Source of the DNA: Rhodothermales bacterium
GTDB lineage: Bacteria > Bacteroidota > Rhodothermia > Rhodothermales > JAHQVL01
Direction of reading: 5' to 3'
DNA: 64,000 nucleotides
Assembly: GCA_041391505.1 (NCBI GenBank)
Contig: JAWKNW010000022.1
Location: forward strand, 48,060-112,059
Shown: piece after piece, positions 9,715 through 19,172 of the stretch
How the letters are laid out: the number at the start of each line of letters is the position of its first letter
Position numbering within the stretch: the stretch's first letter is position 1
Translations under genes and position numbers: made by a program
The notes under the pieces: model-generated
Told to the model about the DNA's origin: nothing
The model's input: the letters and a program-made list of their open reading frames with translations, nothing else
Database searches by the model: none

Positions 9715-9752
9715 GGTCGGGGCGGGTGCGTGGCTGGGAGTGTCTGGATCGC

Positions 9753-9759
9753 CAAACTA
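9753..9759 (-). promoter_or_regulatory. Candidate Bacteroidota-type -7 element (TAGTTTG)
   Basis: Read on the minus strand, the bases form TAGTTTG, an exact match to the TAnnTTTG -7 box known from Bacteroidota, about 40 bases before the serine hydrolase ATG. A properly spaced -33 TTG is not evident, so this is a candidate only. Confidence 0.35.
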
Positions 9760-9858
9760 CGACGTGTACGACAAATTCGGTACTACGCGGCGTCGCTGAG
9801 GCATACCGGCAGTCCGCCTGAACGTCAAACCGTGATCGTCAAACGCGATCCTCGATTT

Positions 9859-9964
9859 TACGCACCATAACCTCAGGTCTTCCGATGCAGGATAAGGGGA
9901 TGCAGGATCACCGATCAAACGCACGGTTATTCGGTAAACATCCTGCATCGTGTATCCTGCATCC
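9859..9964. repeat. Hairpin element with heptamer arms, copy 1 of a dispersed family
   Basis: The left arm holds GATGCAGGAT twice, and the right arm holds its reverse complement ATCCTGCATC once exactly and once nearly so. The arms flank a loop containing CACCGATCAAACGCACGG. A second copy of the whole element, with the identical loop core, lies at 44841-44990. It occupies the space between the divergent start of the serine hydrolase and the 3' end of the MoeB-like gene. Confidence 0.85.
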
Positions 9965-9999
9965 CTAGATCGCCACGCTTACCCGCGCAACGTCCCCCA

Positions 10000-11130
10000 T
10001 CAGTACGCCGGCACCGACGGGTCCACCTCCTTGCTCCACGCGATGATGCCGCCCTTGAGGTTCGAGACCCGGGTGAAGCCGGCGTCAACGAGGAGTTGCG
10101 CCGCCTGGGCCGACCGGGCTCCCGAGCGGCAGTGGATAACCACGGCTTGATGGCGGTAGGCTTCCAGCTCCTCGAGGCGCATCGCCAGTTCCCCCAGCGG
10201 GATCAGGAGATCGGCGCCCATGCTGGCGGCTTCGGCTTCGGCGGGGTTGCGGACGTCCAGCAGGAATGGGGCCTCGCCGTCTTGCCGGCGCGCGTGCAGC
10301 TCCTGCACGGTGATCTCGGCGACGGCGCCTGCCGGCGGGATCCCGCAAAACGCATCGTAATCGATAAGGGTCGTCTGGGTGGGATGGTCGCCGCAGACGG
10401 GGCACTCCGGGTCGCGCCGCACCTTCCACTCGCGAACCTTCATCGATAGCGCATCCACCAGCATGAGCCGGCCGATGAGCGGCTCGCCGATGCCCAGGAT
10501 CAGCTTGATCACTTCGTTGGCCTGCATCGTCCCGACCATGCCCGGCAGCACGCCCAGCACCCCGCCCTCGGCGCACGACGGCACCAGGCCGGGCGGCGGC
10601 GGCTCGGGGAAGATGCACCGGTAACACGGCCCGCCTTCGGCGGCAAAAACCGAGACCTGCCCCTCGAACCGGAAGATGGAGCCGTAGGCGTTGGGTGTAC
10701 CGGTCAGCACACAGGCGTCGTTGACGAGGTAGCGGGTAGGAAAATTGTCGGTCCCGTCCGCCACGACATCGTACCGGCGGATGAGGTCGAGCGCGTTTTC
10801 GCTGGTCAGGTGGACCGGGTGGCGTTCGATCCGGATATGCGGGTTGAGGTCCGCCAGCCGTTCGGCGGCGGCATCGAGCTTGCGCCGGCCGACGTCCTGC
10901 TGCCCATACAGCACCTGCCGCTGCAGGTTGGTGGCATCGACGGTATCAAAATCCACCAGCCCGATCCGCCCCACGCCGGCCGCCGCGAGGTAGAGCGCGA
11001 GCGGGGCGCCGAGGCCGCCGGCGCCCACCAGCAGCACCGAAGCCGCCTTGAGCTTCTCCTGGCCCGCCTCGCCGACATCCGGAAGGATGAGGTGCCGACT
11101 GTAGCGTTCGCGTTCTTCCTGTGTGAGCAT
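10000..11130 (-). CDS. moeB: MoeB/ThiF-type adenylyltransferase fused to a rhodanese domain
   Basis: A 376-residue E1-like enzyme that would adenylate the C-terminal Gly of MoaD or ThiS and, through its rhodanese half, provide sulfur. The ATP site is VGAGGLGAPL, the DFD/ATNLQRQ segment follows, zinc cysteines are CYRC and CPVC, and the conserved SCAEGGVLG is present. The C-terminal rhodanese domain (last 90 residues) has the active Cys in HCRSGARS. A good Shine-Dalgarno (GGAGG, five bases before the ATG) places the start at 11130 and not at the longer 11160. No moaD or thiS is adjacent. The rhodanese half is strikingly close to the separate protein encoded at 19173-19598. Confidence 0.93.
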   Translation of the reverse strand: MLTQEERERYSRHLILPDVGEAGQEKLKAASVLLVGAGGLGAPLALYLAAAGVGRIGLVDFDTVDATNLQRQVLYGQQDVGRRKLDAAAERLADLNPHIRIERHPVHLTSENALDLIRRYDVVADGTDNFPTRYLVNDACVLTGTPNAYGSIFRFEGQVSVFAAEGGPCYRCIFPEPPPPGLVPSCAEGGVLGVLPGMVGTMQANEVIKLILGIGEPLIGRLMLVDALSMKVREWKVRRDPECPVCGDHPTQTTLIDYDAFCGIPPAGAVAEITVQELHARRQDGEAPFLLDVRNPAEAEAASMGADLLIPLGELAMRLEELEAYRHQAVVIHCRSGARSAQAAQLLVDAGFTRVSNLKGGIIAWSKEVDPSVPAY

Positions 11131-11276
11131 GGCGTCCTCCGTTGAACGTAAAACCTTCATCCTTCTACCGTCAATCCCCTCAGAGTTTCTCCCCGTTCGC
11201 GCTTCGCTGTAACCTCTTTCGCCTCCCTTCCGTCTGATCCATCATCCTTCCTTTTTTAAACCAGCACCTTCGCATC

Positions 11277-12281
11277 ATGGCACGCTTACGCTTTGCCTCT
11301 CTCGCCGGCCTCCTTCTCTTCGTAGCCGGCCTCAACACCGCCCTGGCGCAGCAGCGCTTCGATCACGACGAAGTCATCGAACAGCGCTTCGACGTCGGAC
11401 GCAACAGCACGCTGACGATCGATTCGGACCTCGGCTCCATGATCGTCGAAGGCTCGAAAGGCAGCGAAGTGATCGTCCGCATCGTGAAGGGCATGAACGG
11501 AGGCAGCGAACGGGACGCGGAGGAGCAGTTCGATAAATTCACGGTCGAGTTCGACGCCTCCAGCCGCGGCGTCGAGATCATCGGTCGCTACGACCGTCCG
11601 CGCAACTGGCGGGGCTGGGGCAATCGCAGCCTGCAGGTCCGCTACGAAATCGAGGTGCCGTCCGATATCGACGTCGACCTCAAGACCGCCGGCGGCAGCA
11701 TTCAGGTGGCCGACATCGACGGCGAAGCGCTGCTCCACACCTCGGGCGGCTCGCTCGTGTTGAAGAACATCGGCGGCATCGTCGACGCCCGCACCAGCGG
11801 CGGCTCGATCGAGGCGAACGGCCTCGGCGAGCGCAGCAAGCTGCGGACCTCGGGCGGCAGCATCAAGGTCGCCAACGCCGGCGGCCCGGTCGACTGCCAG
11901 ACCTCCGGCGGCTCGATCACGGTCGAACGCGCCGACGGGGATGTCGACTGCCAGACCTCCGGCGGCTCGATCCGCATGATGGAAATCGCCGGCGCCGTCA
12001 ACGCCACGACCTCCGGCGGCAGCATCGTCGCAGAGATCATCGGCCAGCCGGCGCAGGACATGAACCTGCGCACCTCCGGCGGCTCCGTCACCCTCCGCAT
12101 GGATGACAACGTCCGCGCGACGCTGGACGCCCAATCCTCGGGCGGCTCCGTGAAATCCGATCTCGCCGTCTCGGTCCGCGGCGAAATCAAGCGCGACAAG
12201 CTTCAGGGCGAAATCAACGGGGGCGGCCCCCTCCTCACCCTCCGCAGCTCCGGCGGCGGCGTGCGGATCGTGGAGAATTGA
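11277..12281 (+). CDS. Secreted DUF4097-type beta-helix protein with TSGGS ladder
   Basis: A 334-residue protein with a signal peptide (cleavage after LNTALAQ near residue 24). From about residue 138 to the end, TSGGS or SSGGS recurs every 15-20 residues about ten times, the rung pattern of DUF4097 proteins, which form a right-handed beta-helix. Function of the family is unknown; members are often linked to envelope stress or anti-sigma loci, but no such gene is adjacent here. The 3' end runs straight into an inverted heptamer array. The call of the fold is from the repeat pattern; function is not inferred. Confidence 0.8.
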   Translation: MARLRFASLAGLLLFVAGLNTALAQQRFDHDEVIEQRFDVGRNSTLTIDSDLGSMIVEGSKGSEVIVRIVKGMNGGSERDAEEQFDKFTVEFDASSRGVEIIGRYDRPRNWRGWGNRSLQVRYEIEVPSDIDVDLKTAGGSIQVADIDGEALLHTSGGSLVLKNIGGIVDARTSGGSIEANGLGERSKLRTSGGSIKVANAGGPVDCQTSGGSITVERADGDVDCQTSGGSIRMMEIAGAVNATTSGGSIVAEIIGQPAQDMNLRTSGGSVTLRMDDNVRATLDAQSSGGSVKSDLAVSVRGEIKRDKLQGEINGGGPLLTLRSSGGGVRIVEN

Positions 12282-12416
12282 TCAGGGATTAGCGATCAGG
12301 GATTAGCGATCAGGGATTAGCGATTAGCGATTAGCGAACAAGGATTAGCGATTTGTGAGTAGGAAAAGCGCCCACAAATCCCCCCTCCTTGTTCGCTAAT
12401 CCTTGTTCACTAATCA
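12280..12416. repeat. Heptamer-based palindromic array (GATTAGC units)
   Basis: The left arm repeats GATTAGC and GATCAGG in 7-bp register (12286-12348), then AGCGAACAAGGATTAGCG. The right arm (12370-12416) is an imperfect reverse complement containing CCTTGTTCGCTAATC and CTTGTTCACTAATC. The array fills the whole space between two convergent genes and supplies the TGA stop of the quinone reductase gene. It can fold into a long hairpin. Confidence 0.85.
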
Positions 12417-13403
12417 TAAGAGTTTCACCAGTATCCGTCCGGGTTCTCGTCCCTTCTCGACGGCCTCATGTGCTGCGGCGACGGCCTCCAACGTAAACAC
12501 GCTCCCGATCTCAAAACCCGGCCACCCGGCCTCCAGCGCCTCGTTCAACCCGCGCGCTGCCGCTGCCTTCGCTTCAGCCGGAAAGTCGTCGCTCCCGAGA
12601 AAGAACACGCTGATGTTTTTGAAAACCAGCGGCCAGAACGGGATTGCCGGCGCGGGGTCGCCCGTGGCATAGGTGGCGATGGAGCCACCCAGCGCAAGCA
12701 GTTGCTCGTCGATCGCGATGTTGGCGTGGAAGGCGACCTCGATCACGTGGTTGACCCCATCCGGCGCAAGTCGCCCGATGTGCTCGACCACTTCGCCGGC
12801 AGGGCGGCCGTCGGTGCGTACGAATGCGTGCGCGCCTGCCCGTTGCGCGACGGTCTCATCATGCTCCGACCGAACGGTCGCGATGACGCGGGCTCCCGCA
12901 TGCCTGGCGAGAGCGACCGCGCACTGGCCCACCGCGCCCGCTCCACCCTGCACCAGCACGGTTCGGCCCTCGACCGGCCCGGCCGCGAAGACGGCGCGAT
13001 GGGCCGTGATGCCGGGAATACCCAGACACGCCCCCTGCTCGAAGGAAACCCGTGCGGGAAGCGGAATCGCTTGATCGGCCGGCACGATGACATACTCCGC
13101 GGCGGTCCCGAACGGGCGATAACTTTGCGCGCCAAAACACCATACGCGCTCGCCGACGCGCGCCGCCGGCACATCCGTGCCGACCTGGTCGATGGTGCCG
13201 GCCCCATCGCTGTGAGGAATCACGCGCGGATACGGCATCCCCACGCCAAATGTATCCTGGCGCTTCTTCACGTCACCGGGATTGATGCCGGAAGCGGCCA
13301 CCCGGATGCGCACCTCGCCTGCGCCAGGCAGAGGATCCGGCATATCACCGATCACCAGCACGTCGGCGGCAGGTCCTTGTCGTTCATACCAGGCGGCTCT
13401 CAT
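12414..13403 (-). CDS. NADPH:quinone reductase-like MDR oxidoreductase (zinc-free)
   Basis: A 329-residue medium-chain dehydrogenase/reductase of the quinone oxidoreductase branch. The N-terminal GroES-like domain contains GEVRIRVAASGINPGDVK. The cofactor motif is GGAGAVGQCAVALA near residue 155. No structural zinc cysteines are seen, consistent with the QOR branch. Expected activity is NAD(P)H-dependent reduction of quinones or enals; the physiological substrate is unknown. The gene is flanked on both sides by copies of CCTTGTTCGCTAATC. Confidence 0.85.
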   Translation of the reverse strand: MRAAWYERQGPAADVLVIGDMPDPLPGAGEVRIRVAASGINPGDVKKRQDTFGVGMPYPRVIPHSDGAGTIDQVGTDVPAARVGERVWCFGAQSYRPFGTAAEYVIVPADQAIPLPARVSFEQGACLGIPGITAHRAVFAAGPVEGRTVLVQGGAGAVGQCAVALARHAGARVIATVRSEHDETVAQRAGAHAFVRTDGRPAGEVVEHIGRLAPDGVNHVIEVAFHANIAIDEQLLALGGSIATYATGDPAPAIPFWPLVFKNISVFFLGSDDFPAEAKAAAARGLNEALEAGWPGFEIGSVFTLEAVAAAHEAVEKGREPGRILVKLL

Positions 13404-13465
13404 ATGCGATTGTTGGTCAAAGGTTGATACACGGTGATGGGCTCAATACCTCGCAAATCGGAATT

Positions 13466-13480
13466 CCTTGTTCGCTAATC
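13466..13480. repeat. Isolated copy of the 15-bp array motif
   Basis: CCTTGTTCGCTAATC is repeated here exactly as in the array ending at 12416, so the quinone reductase gene is bracketed by a 15-bp direct repeat. It lies ten bases from the 3' end of mtgA. Confidence 0.75.
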
Positions 13481-13489
13481 ACGACGCAA

Positions 13490-14230
13490 TCACCGCACCA
13501 GACACGCCGCGAACGCCTCTACATCGTCCATCTGCGCCACGATGCCGGAGGCGCGCCGGCCGAGGTAGCCCGAGGGACGCCCCGGATTGGAAGTGAGCGG
13601 CGAAGGCAGGGCCGCCGCCAGCAGGGCCGCCTCGTAGCGACTGAGCTGGGCCGCCGACTTGCCGAAGTAGTGCTGCGCCGCCGCTTCGGCCCCGAACAGG
13701 CCGTCGCCCCACTCGGCGATGTTGAGGTACACCTCCATGATGCGCCATTTCGGCCAGAACAGCTCGATCAGCACGGTAAAATAGGCCTCCACGCCCTTGC
13801 GCACCCACGTGCGCCCCGGCCAGAGAAAGGCGTTTTTGGCCGTCTGCATCGAGATCGTCGAGGCCCCGCGAACCCGGTCGCTCCGCTCGTTGAAGTCGCG
13901 TGCTTTCTCGATGGCCTCCCAGTCGAATCCGTTGTGGAGGCAGAAACGCTGATCTTCGGCTGTGACGACGGCCAGGGGCAGCGCGCGGTTCACCGTCCGT
14001 ATACGCAGATCCCGGCTGTCGACCGTCTTGCCGCGCAGCGTGTCACGTATCATCAGGAACGTAAAGGGCGGGTCGACGAAACGATAGAGCAGGACCCAGA
14101 AGAGGCTCGCCAGAAAAAGAACCACGCCGGCCCAGGCGAGTCCTTTCGCCACGCGGCGAAGCCCGACGCGCCATAACATCGGGCGCGAGGGGGCAGAGTC
14201 GGTTGATTCGAGGGTGGACGCAGGCTCCAT
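13490..14230 (-). CDS. mtgA: Monofunctional biosynthetic peptidoglycan transglycosylase
   Basis: A 246-residue glycosyltransferase family 51 enzyme that polymerises lipid II into glycan strands at the inner membrane. One N-terminal transmembrane helix is present at about residues 28-52. GT51 motifs are in order: AEDQRFCLHNGFDW with the catalytic Glu, RGASTISMQTAKN, WPKWRIMEVYLN and the final YEAALLAAALPSP. It lacks a transpeptidase domain, as expected for MtgA. The N-terminal extension before the helix is unusually Ser/Pro rich but short. Confidence 0.93.
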   Translation of the reverse strand: MEPASTLESTDSAPSRPMLWRVGLRRVAKGLAWAGVVLFLASLFWVLLYRFVDPPFTFLMIRDTLRGKTVDSRDLRIRTVNRALPLAVVTAEDQRFCLHNGFDWEAIEKARDFNERSDRVRGASTISMQTAKNAFLWPGRTWVRKGVEAYFTVLIELFWPKWRIMEVYLNIAEWGDGLFGAEAAAQHYFGKSAAQLSRYEAALLAAALPSPLTSNPGRPSGYLGRRASGIVAQMDDVEAFAACLVR

Positions 14231-14304
14231 GGAGGCGGTAGGTATGCCCCGAACCTACGGACCGCGCCGCGTCTTGTTCAAGTCCGGCGCCGCAAGGCGT
14301 TGCG

Positions 14305-16563
14305 TCAGGCGACGGGCTGGGCGATGAGGGAAGGCTCCTCGCCGTTGGTGCGGCTCTCGAAGAAGCCCAGCAGCCGGCCGGACACCAGCACGAAGTCCTT
14401 CGTCTCGAGCAAGAGCGTAAAGTAGAGCCCCGTGTTGATCTCGTTGTACTTACGCGCCTTGATGCCGGCAACCTGCCGTTCCACACCCAGCTCCACGACC
14501 GCCAGCACTTCGTCCTTGCGCGTCACCAGATGCTCCGCGTGGGTCCACTCGCCGCGCGCGATGCAATCCTTCAACTCATGCAGATAGCCGATGGTCTGGC
14601 CGAAAAGGTTGTCCAGGTCCGCATGCTGGTTGTTGGACAGCGGCTTGTGGCTGTTGTCGATGTGGGTTCTACAGGAATAGACGATGGAGCGGCACGAACG
14701 CAGCATGTCGCTCAGGTAGTCGTAGACCGCGATGTACGCTTTGCTGCCCGACGTCTCCTCCTCTTCGACCCGGCGGATGTATTGCGGCAGCGTGTCGCCC
14801 AACCCCTCGTTTCGTTCGATGAGTCGCTTGATCTTCTTGTCGGTCTTTTTGAGCAGGCCGCTGTCTTCCTTGACGAGCCCGGTCAGGGCATGCTGGAGTG
14901 CGCCGGCCATCTGATCGAGCACCTCGACGATGTGTTCGCCGGTTTCCTTGAAGACCTGTTCCACCGGCAGCGACTCGCGGGCATAGACCGACCGCCGCTC
15001 GACGGCTTCCTCTTCCCGCTCGCGGTGGAGGATGTTGCTCCGCCAGATCATGAAGCCCGCCAGCGCGATGAGCCCCACCAGTCCGAACATCCCGCCGTAG
15101 TGCAGTACGAACGCGAAGAGACCCGCTACGAGGAGCGCGACGACCGCCGTGATGAGCCATCCGCCGATCACGTTCAGAACGCCCGAAACGCGAAACACCG
15201 CGGTATCGCGATCCCAGGCCCGGTCTGCCAGCGAAGCGCCCATCGCCACCATGAAGGTGACATAGGTGGTCGACAGCGGCAGCTTGAGCGAGGTGGCCAT
15301 GGCGATCAGGATGCTCGCGAGGGTCAGGTTGACCGACGCGCGCACGAGGTCGAACGCCGGCGCATCCGGATCGTCCGTGCCGGCCGGGCGCTCGAAGTTG
15401 CGGTCGATGCGGCGGCGCAGCACCCCGGGGATCAGCGCCGAGAAGAAGCCGGCGATCTCGCGGGCCCCACGGACGATCGAACGGGCGATGGGGTTGGGCG
15501 CAAACCGCTCGACGCCTTCGCCCTGACGGCCGAGGCTCACCTCGGTCTCCGTCACGGTCCGCGCCTTCCGCGAGAACCACAGCGTGAGCACCATCACGAG
15601 GCCGGCCGTCAGCAACAGCCAGGTGTTGGTCCGCACCGGCTGCTGCAGGCTATCCATCAGAAAAGCGTCCGCCGCGACGCCCGACTGGTTCCAGGCGATA
15701 AACGATTCCAGACCCGCGATCGGCACGCCGATAAAGTTGACGAGGTCGTTGCCCGCGAAGGCCATCGCCAGCGCGAACATCCCGGTCAGCACGACGACGC
15801 GCAGTCCGTTCACTTTCATCCAGAACAGCAGCTGCATCCCGATCGTGAACACGACGAACATCCCGATCAGAAGCGACCACGTGTGCGTATTCACCCAGGC
15901 CAGGAAGCTGTCGCTCACGAACGAGGCGCCCTTGAAGCCCTTCATGAGCAGGAAGTAACACACGCCCGTCAGCGACAGGCCGGCCCATAACCCGCCGACA
16001 TACGGGAGGCGCTTTTCGTACTGAAAGCTGAAGAGCAGCCTCGAGAGGTACTGGGCGAGGAGTCCGGTTACGAACGCGATCCCCACGGACACGAAGATCC
16101 CGGACACGATGCCCAGGGCGCGACCCGAATTGATGTACAGGGCCAGGGCATCCGATCCGCCGCCGGAAGCGGCGATCTTGAACAGCGACACCGCGAAAGC
16201 GGCCCCGAGCAGCTCGAAGACGATCGAGACGGTGGTGGACGTCGGCATCCCCATCGTGTTGAACATATCGAGCAACACGATATCCGCCAGCATGACCGCG
16301 GCGAAGATGACGATGACCTCCGCGAAAGTGAAGTGCTGGGGATTGAAGATGCCGCTGCGCGCCACCTCCATGAGGCCGCTCGAAAAACTCGCCCCGATGA
16401 ACACGCCGACGCTCGCGACGATCAGGATCGTTCGCGCCGTGGCGACGCGCGATCCGATGGCCGAGTTCAGGAAATTGACGGCGTCGTTACTGACGCCAAC
16501 CACGAGATCGAGCACTGCCAGGATGAGCAGCACCCCTACGAAAACCAGGTAATATTCGGTCAT
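14305..16563 (-). CDS. PiT family inorganic phosphate transporter with PhoU-like C-terminal domain
   Basis: A 752-residue inner-membrane protein. The PiT signature appears as GVSNDAVNFLNSAIG at about residues 23-37, and the second half repeat holds STTYVTFMVAMGAS. About ten hydrophobic segments end near residue 535, after which a soluble, helix-rich region of some 210 residues resembles PhoU. This arrangement is common in Bacteroidota PiT proteins. It would carry phosphate with cation symport. A partial, frame-disrupted second copy of its first 100 codons lies at 17357-17662. Confidence 0.92.
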   Translation of the reverse strand: MTEYYLVFVGVLLILAVLDLVVGVSNDAVNFLNSAIGSRVATARTILIVASVGVFIGASFSSGLMEVARSGIFNPQHFTFAEVIVIFAAVMLADIVLLDMFNTMGMPTSTTVSIVFELLGAAFAVSLFKIAASGGGSDALALYINSGRALGIVSGIFVSVGIAFVTGLLAQYLSRLLFSFQYEKRLPYVGGLWAGLSLTGVCYFLLMKGFKGASFVSDSFLAWVNTHTWSLLIGMFVVFTIGMQLLFWMKVNGLRVVVLTGMFALAMAFAGNDLVNFIGVPIAGLESFIAWNQSGVAADAFLMDSLQQPVRTNTWLLLTAGLVMVLTLWFSRKARTVTETEVSLGRQGEGVERFAPNPIARSIVRGAREIAGFFSALIPGVLRRRIDRNFERPAGTDDPDAPAFDLVRASVNLTLASILIAMATSLKLPLSTTYVTFMVAMGASLADRAWDRDTAVFRVSGVLNVIGGWLITAVVALLVAGLFAFVLHYGGMFGLVGLIALAGFMIWRSNILHREREEEAVERRSVYARESLPVEQVFKETGEHIVEVLDQMAGALQHALTGLVKEDSGLLKKTDKKIKRLIERNEGLGDTLPQYIRRVEEEETSGSKAYIAVYDYLSDMLRSCRSIVYSCRTHIDNSHKPLSNNQHADLDNLFGQTIGYLHELKDCIARGEWTHAEHLVTRKDEVLAVVELGVERQVAGIKARKYNEINTGLYFTLLLETKDFVLVSGRLLGFFESRTNGEEPSLIAQPVA

Positions 16564-18455
16564 AGCGAGAGCCGGAGCAATCGATGGGGTTACTCCACGA
16601 CGAAATTACGCCAGCCTCGCGCCTCTCTGTGTTAAGCCAACGTTACCAATTTCACCCTCCGCGCAACCTTCACGCACCCCGACCGACCGTGCGTTCGATC
16701 GTGTCGAGCTGCTGCTGGATCATCTCTTCAGACAACCAGCGGCCGCGCACCATCACGCCGGCGCGGTCGCGGAGGTGCCGCACGTCGTCAAACGGGTTCT
16801 GATTGACGAGCACCAGATCGGCCCGATGCCCCGGCGCGACGAGGCCGAAGGTGTCCTGCTCCCGGAAGTACTCCCCGACCCGCGCCGTGCCGGTGCGGTA
16901 GATCGCATAGGGCGACATGCCGGCTTCCGCCATCCGCTCCAGCTCGTTGTGCAGCGAGAAGCCCGGCACGCTGAAGATCTGCGGGGCGTCGGTGCCCATG
17001 AGGATGCGGGCGTCGGCCTCGTGGAGCGCGGCCAGCAGCTTCATGCGGTTGGCGATGCGGTGCGTCGCCGCCGCCTGGTCGAAGGCCGGGTTCGCGAGCC
17101 GGCGCTCCACGCCGGTGATCCAGCTCTCCACCATGGACGCCGGCATGTATTTCAACTCGGGGAGGTTGCGCATCTTCTCCATGTCGGGCACGCCGTAGAT
17201 GGACTCCCACAGCACCATCGTGGGGATCACCCAGGACCCGGACTCCACCGTGAGCCGGACAGCCTCCGCCAGCTTCTCGTCGGTGACCGGCCGGTCCGTC
17301 GCGTTCATGAAGATCGTGTAGCCGTCGATGTGGTCGAACGTCTCCTGCCCCATCTCGTGTTGAACATATCGAGCAACACGATATCCGCCAGCATGACCGC
17401 GGCGAAGATGACGATGACCTCCGCGAAGCGAAGTGCTGGGATTGAAGATGCCGCTGCGCGCCACCTCCATGAGGCCGCCGAAAAACTCGCCCCGATGAAC
17501 ACACCGACGCTCGCGACGATCAGGATCGTTCGCGCCGCGGCGACGCGCGATCCGATGGCCGAGTTCAGGAAATTGACGGCGGCTGTTACTGACGCCAACC
17601 ACGAGATCGAGCACTGCCAGATGAGCAGCACCCCTACGAAAAACCAGGTAATATTCGGTCATAGCGAGAGCCGGAGACCGATGGGGTTACTCCACGACGA
17701 AACAGCGCCAGCCTCGCGCCTCCCCGTGTTAAGCCAACGTTACCAATTTCACCCTCCGCGCAACCTTCACGCACCTGACCACCTGTGCGTTCGATCGTAT
17801 CGAGCTGCTGCTGGATCATCTCTTCGGACAACCAGCGGCCCTGGCACCATCGCCGCCGGCGCGGTCATGGAGGTGCCGTACTGCCGCCGAACGGATTCGA
17901 CCGATGAGAGCAGCACCGATCGGCCTGATGCCCCGGTGCGACGAGGCCGAAGGTGTCCTGCTCCCGGAAGTACTCCCCGACCTGCGCCGTGCCGGTGCGG
18001 TAGATCGCATAAGGCGACATGCCGGCTTCCACCATCCGCTCCAGCTCGTTGTGCAACCAGGGCCCGGCACGCTGAAGATCTGCGGGCGCCGGTGCCCATG
18101 AGGATGCGGGTGCTGCCTGTGGAGCGCGGCCAGCAGCTTCATGCGGTTGGCGATGTAGGTGTCGCCGCCGCGTGGTCGAAGGCCGGTTTCAGGAGGCCGG
18201 CGTTCCACGCCGGTGATCCAGCTTTCCACCATGGACGCCGGCATGTATTTCAACTCGGGGAGGTTGCGCATCTTCTCCATGTCGGGCACGCCGTAGATGG
18301 ACTCCCACAGCACCATGGTGGGGATCACCCAGGCACCGGACTCCACCGTGAGCCGGACGGCCTCCGCCAGCTTTTCGTTGGTGACCGGCCGGTCCGTGGC
18401 GTTCATGAAGATCGTGTAGCCGTCGATGTGGTCGAACGTCTCCTGCCCCATCTCG
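16255..18455. repeat. Imperfect 1.1-kb tandem duplication spanning PiT 5' end and amidohydrolase 3' end
   Basis: Copy A is 16255-17357 and copy B is 17356-18455. The junction joins amidohydrolase sequence (ending CCCCATCTCG) to PiT sequence (starting CGTGTTGAAC) with two shared bases. In copy B the PiT fragment, the intergenic space and the amidohydrolase 3' part carry many indels and substitutions up to about 18215. The last 240 bases differ from copy A by only about eight substitutions, mostly silent. Long identical blocks alternate with damaged ones. It may be a decayed real duplication or a misassembly of noisy or strain-variant reads. Confidence 0.9.
16670..17662 (-). pseudogene. Chimeric reading frame: frame-shifted PiT start fused to intact amidohydrolase C-terminal half
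   Basis: The frame opens with MTEYYLVF, the PiT N-terminus, loses the PiT frame within ten codons, and after the duplication junction at 17357 continues as a clean amidohydrolase C-terminal half of about 228 residues. The clean part runs from GQETFDHIDGY through MGTDAPQ (metal-binding Asp) to a natural TGA. It has no metal-ligand HxH half and is unlikely to make a working enzyme. It is the undamaged counterpart of the broken 3' end at 17767-18215, so the true amidohydrolase C-terminus is best read here. Confidence 0.8.
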
Positions 18456-19114
18456 ATTGCGTGCGCCAGCCCCACGTCGTCCGGCACGTGCCCGCCGAAC
18501 CGGATGCCGACTTCATGGGCGGTTTCCGCCATGGCGTCGTATTCGGCGCGCGTCAGGCCGGGATGCACCTTGAGCAGATCCCATCCTTCCATCTTCTGCT
18601 GGCGGACCTTCGCCTCGGCCTCGGCCGGCGAATTGATGGCATTGCCGTTGAAGCTCGGCCCCGCCAGGTAGAGGGTCGGCGCAACGATTTCGCCGGCGTT
18701 CGCCTTGCGGCGGATCTCGAGCTGCCCGTCGTGCCCCAGCATGCCGCGCACCGTCGTGATGCCGTTGGCGACATACATGAACAGCACGGCATCGGTATAC
18801 GCCTGCGGGTCGGACGGCGGCGGGATGTGCCCGTGCATTTCGGCGAGGCCCGGCATCAGGTACTTGCCGCGCCCGTCGATCCGCGTCGCGCCCTCGGGCA
18901 CGTCGACCTCATTCGCCGGCCCCATCGCCACGATCCGTTCTCCCCGCACGATCACCGTCTGGTCGTCGAGGATGCGTTCGGCATCCATCGGCGCGACGCG
19001 GACGTTGGTGAAGGCGACCACATCGGCCGAGGTCTCTTGCGCCTGCGCCGGAATGGGTTCGTTGGCGCAATTCAGCGATAAACTGGCTATCAGAAGAAGA
19101 AGGAGCGTTCGCAT
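17767..19114 (-). pseudogene. Metal-dependent amidohydrolase, N-terminal part intact, C-terminal part frame-disrupted
   Basis: The first 300 codons are intact: a signal or lipoprotein leader (LIASLSLNC at residues 8-16), the composite TIM-barrel entry MPGLAEMHGH with metal ligands HGH, GGHVPDD and FDHIDGY. Past about 18215 the frame breaks repeatedly, so the longest open frame (17816-19114) ends in unrelated residues. The expected stop position, by alignment with copy A, is 17767. Restoring it with copy A would give an enzyme of about 447 residues of the imidazolonepropionase/prolidase-like type. It lies downstream of the rhodanese gene on the same strand. Genuine pseudogene and sequence error are both possible. 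Confidence 0.7.
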
Positions 19115-19172
19115 GGGTTCGGGCAGGATGATGGGTGAGGGTCTGCGTACGCGTCGGCGAGGGCCGGCGCGA

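Noticed and set aside
16775..19081. 768-codon plus-strand open frame across the duplication
   Set aside because: It is antisense to the amidohydrolase copies; it reads across the duplication only because stops are rare.
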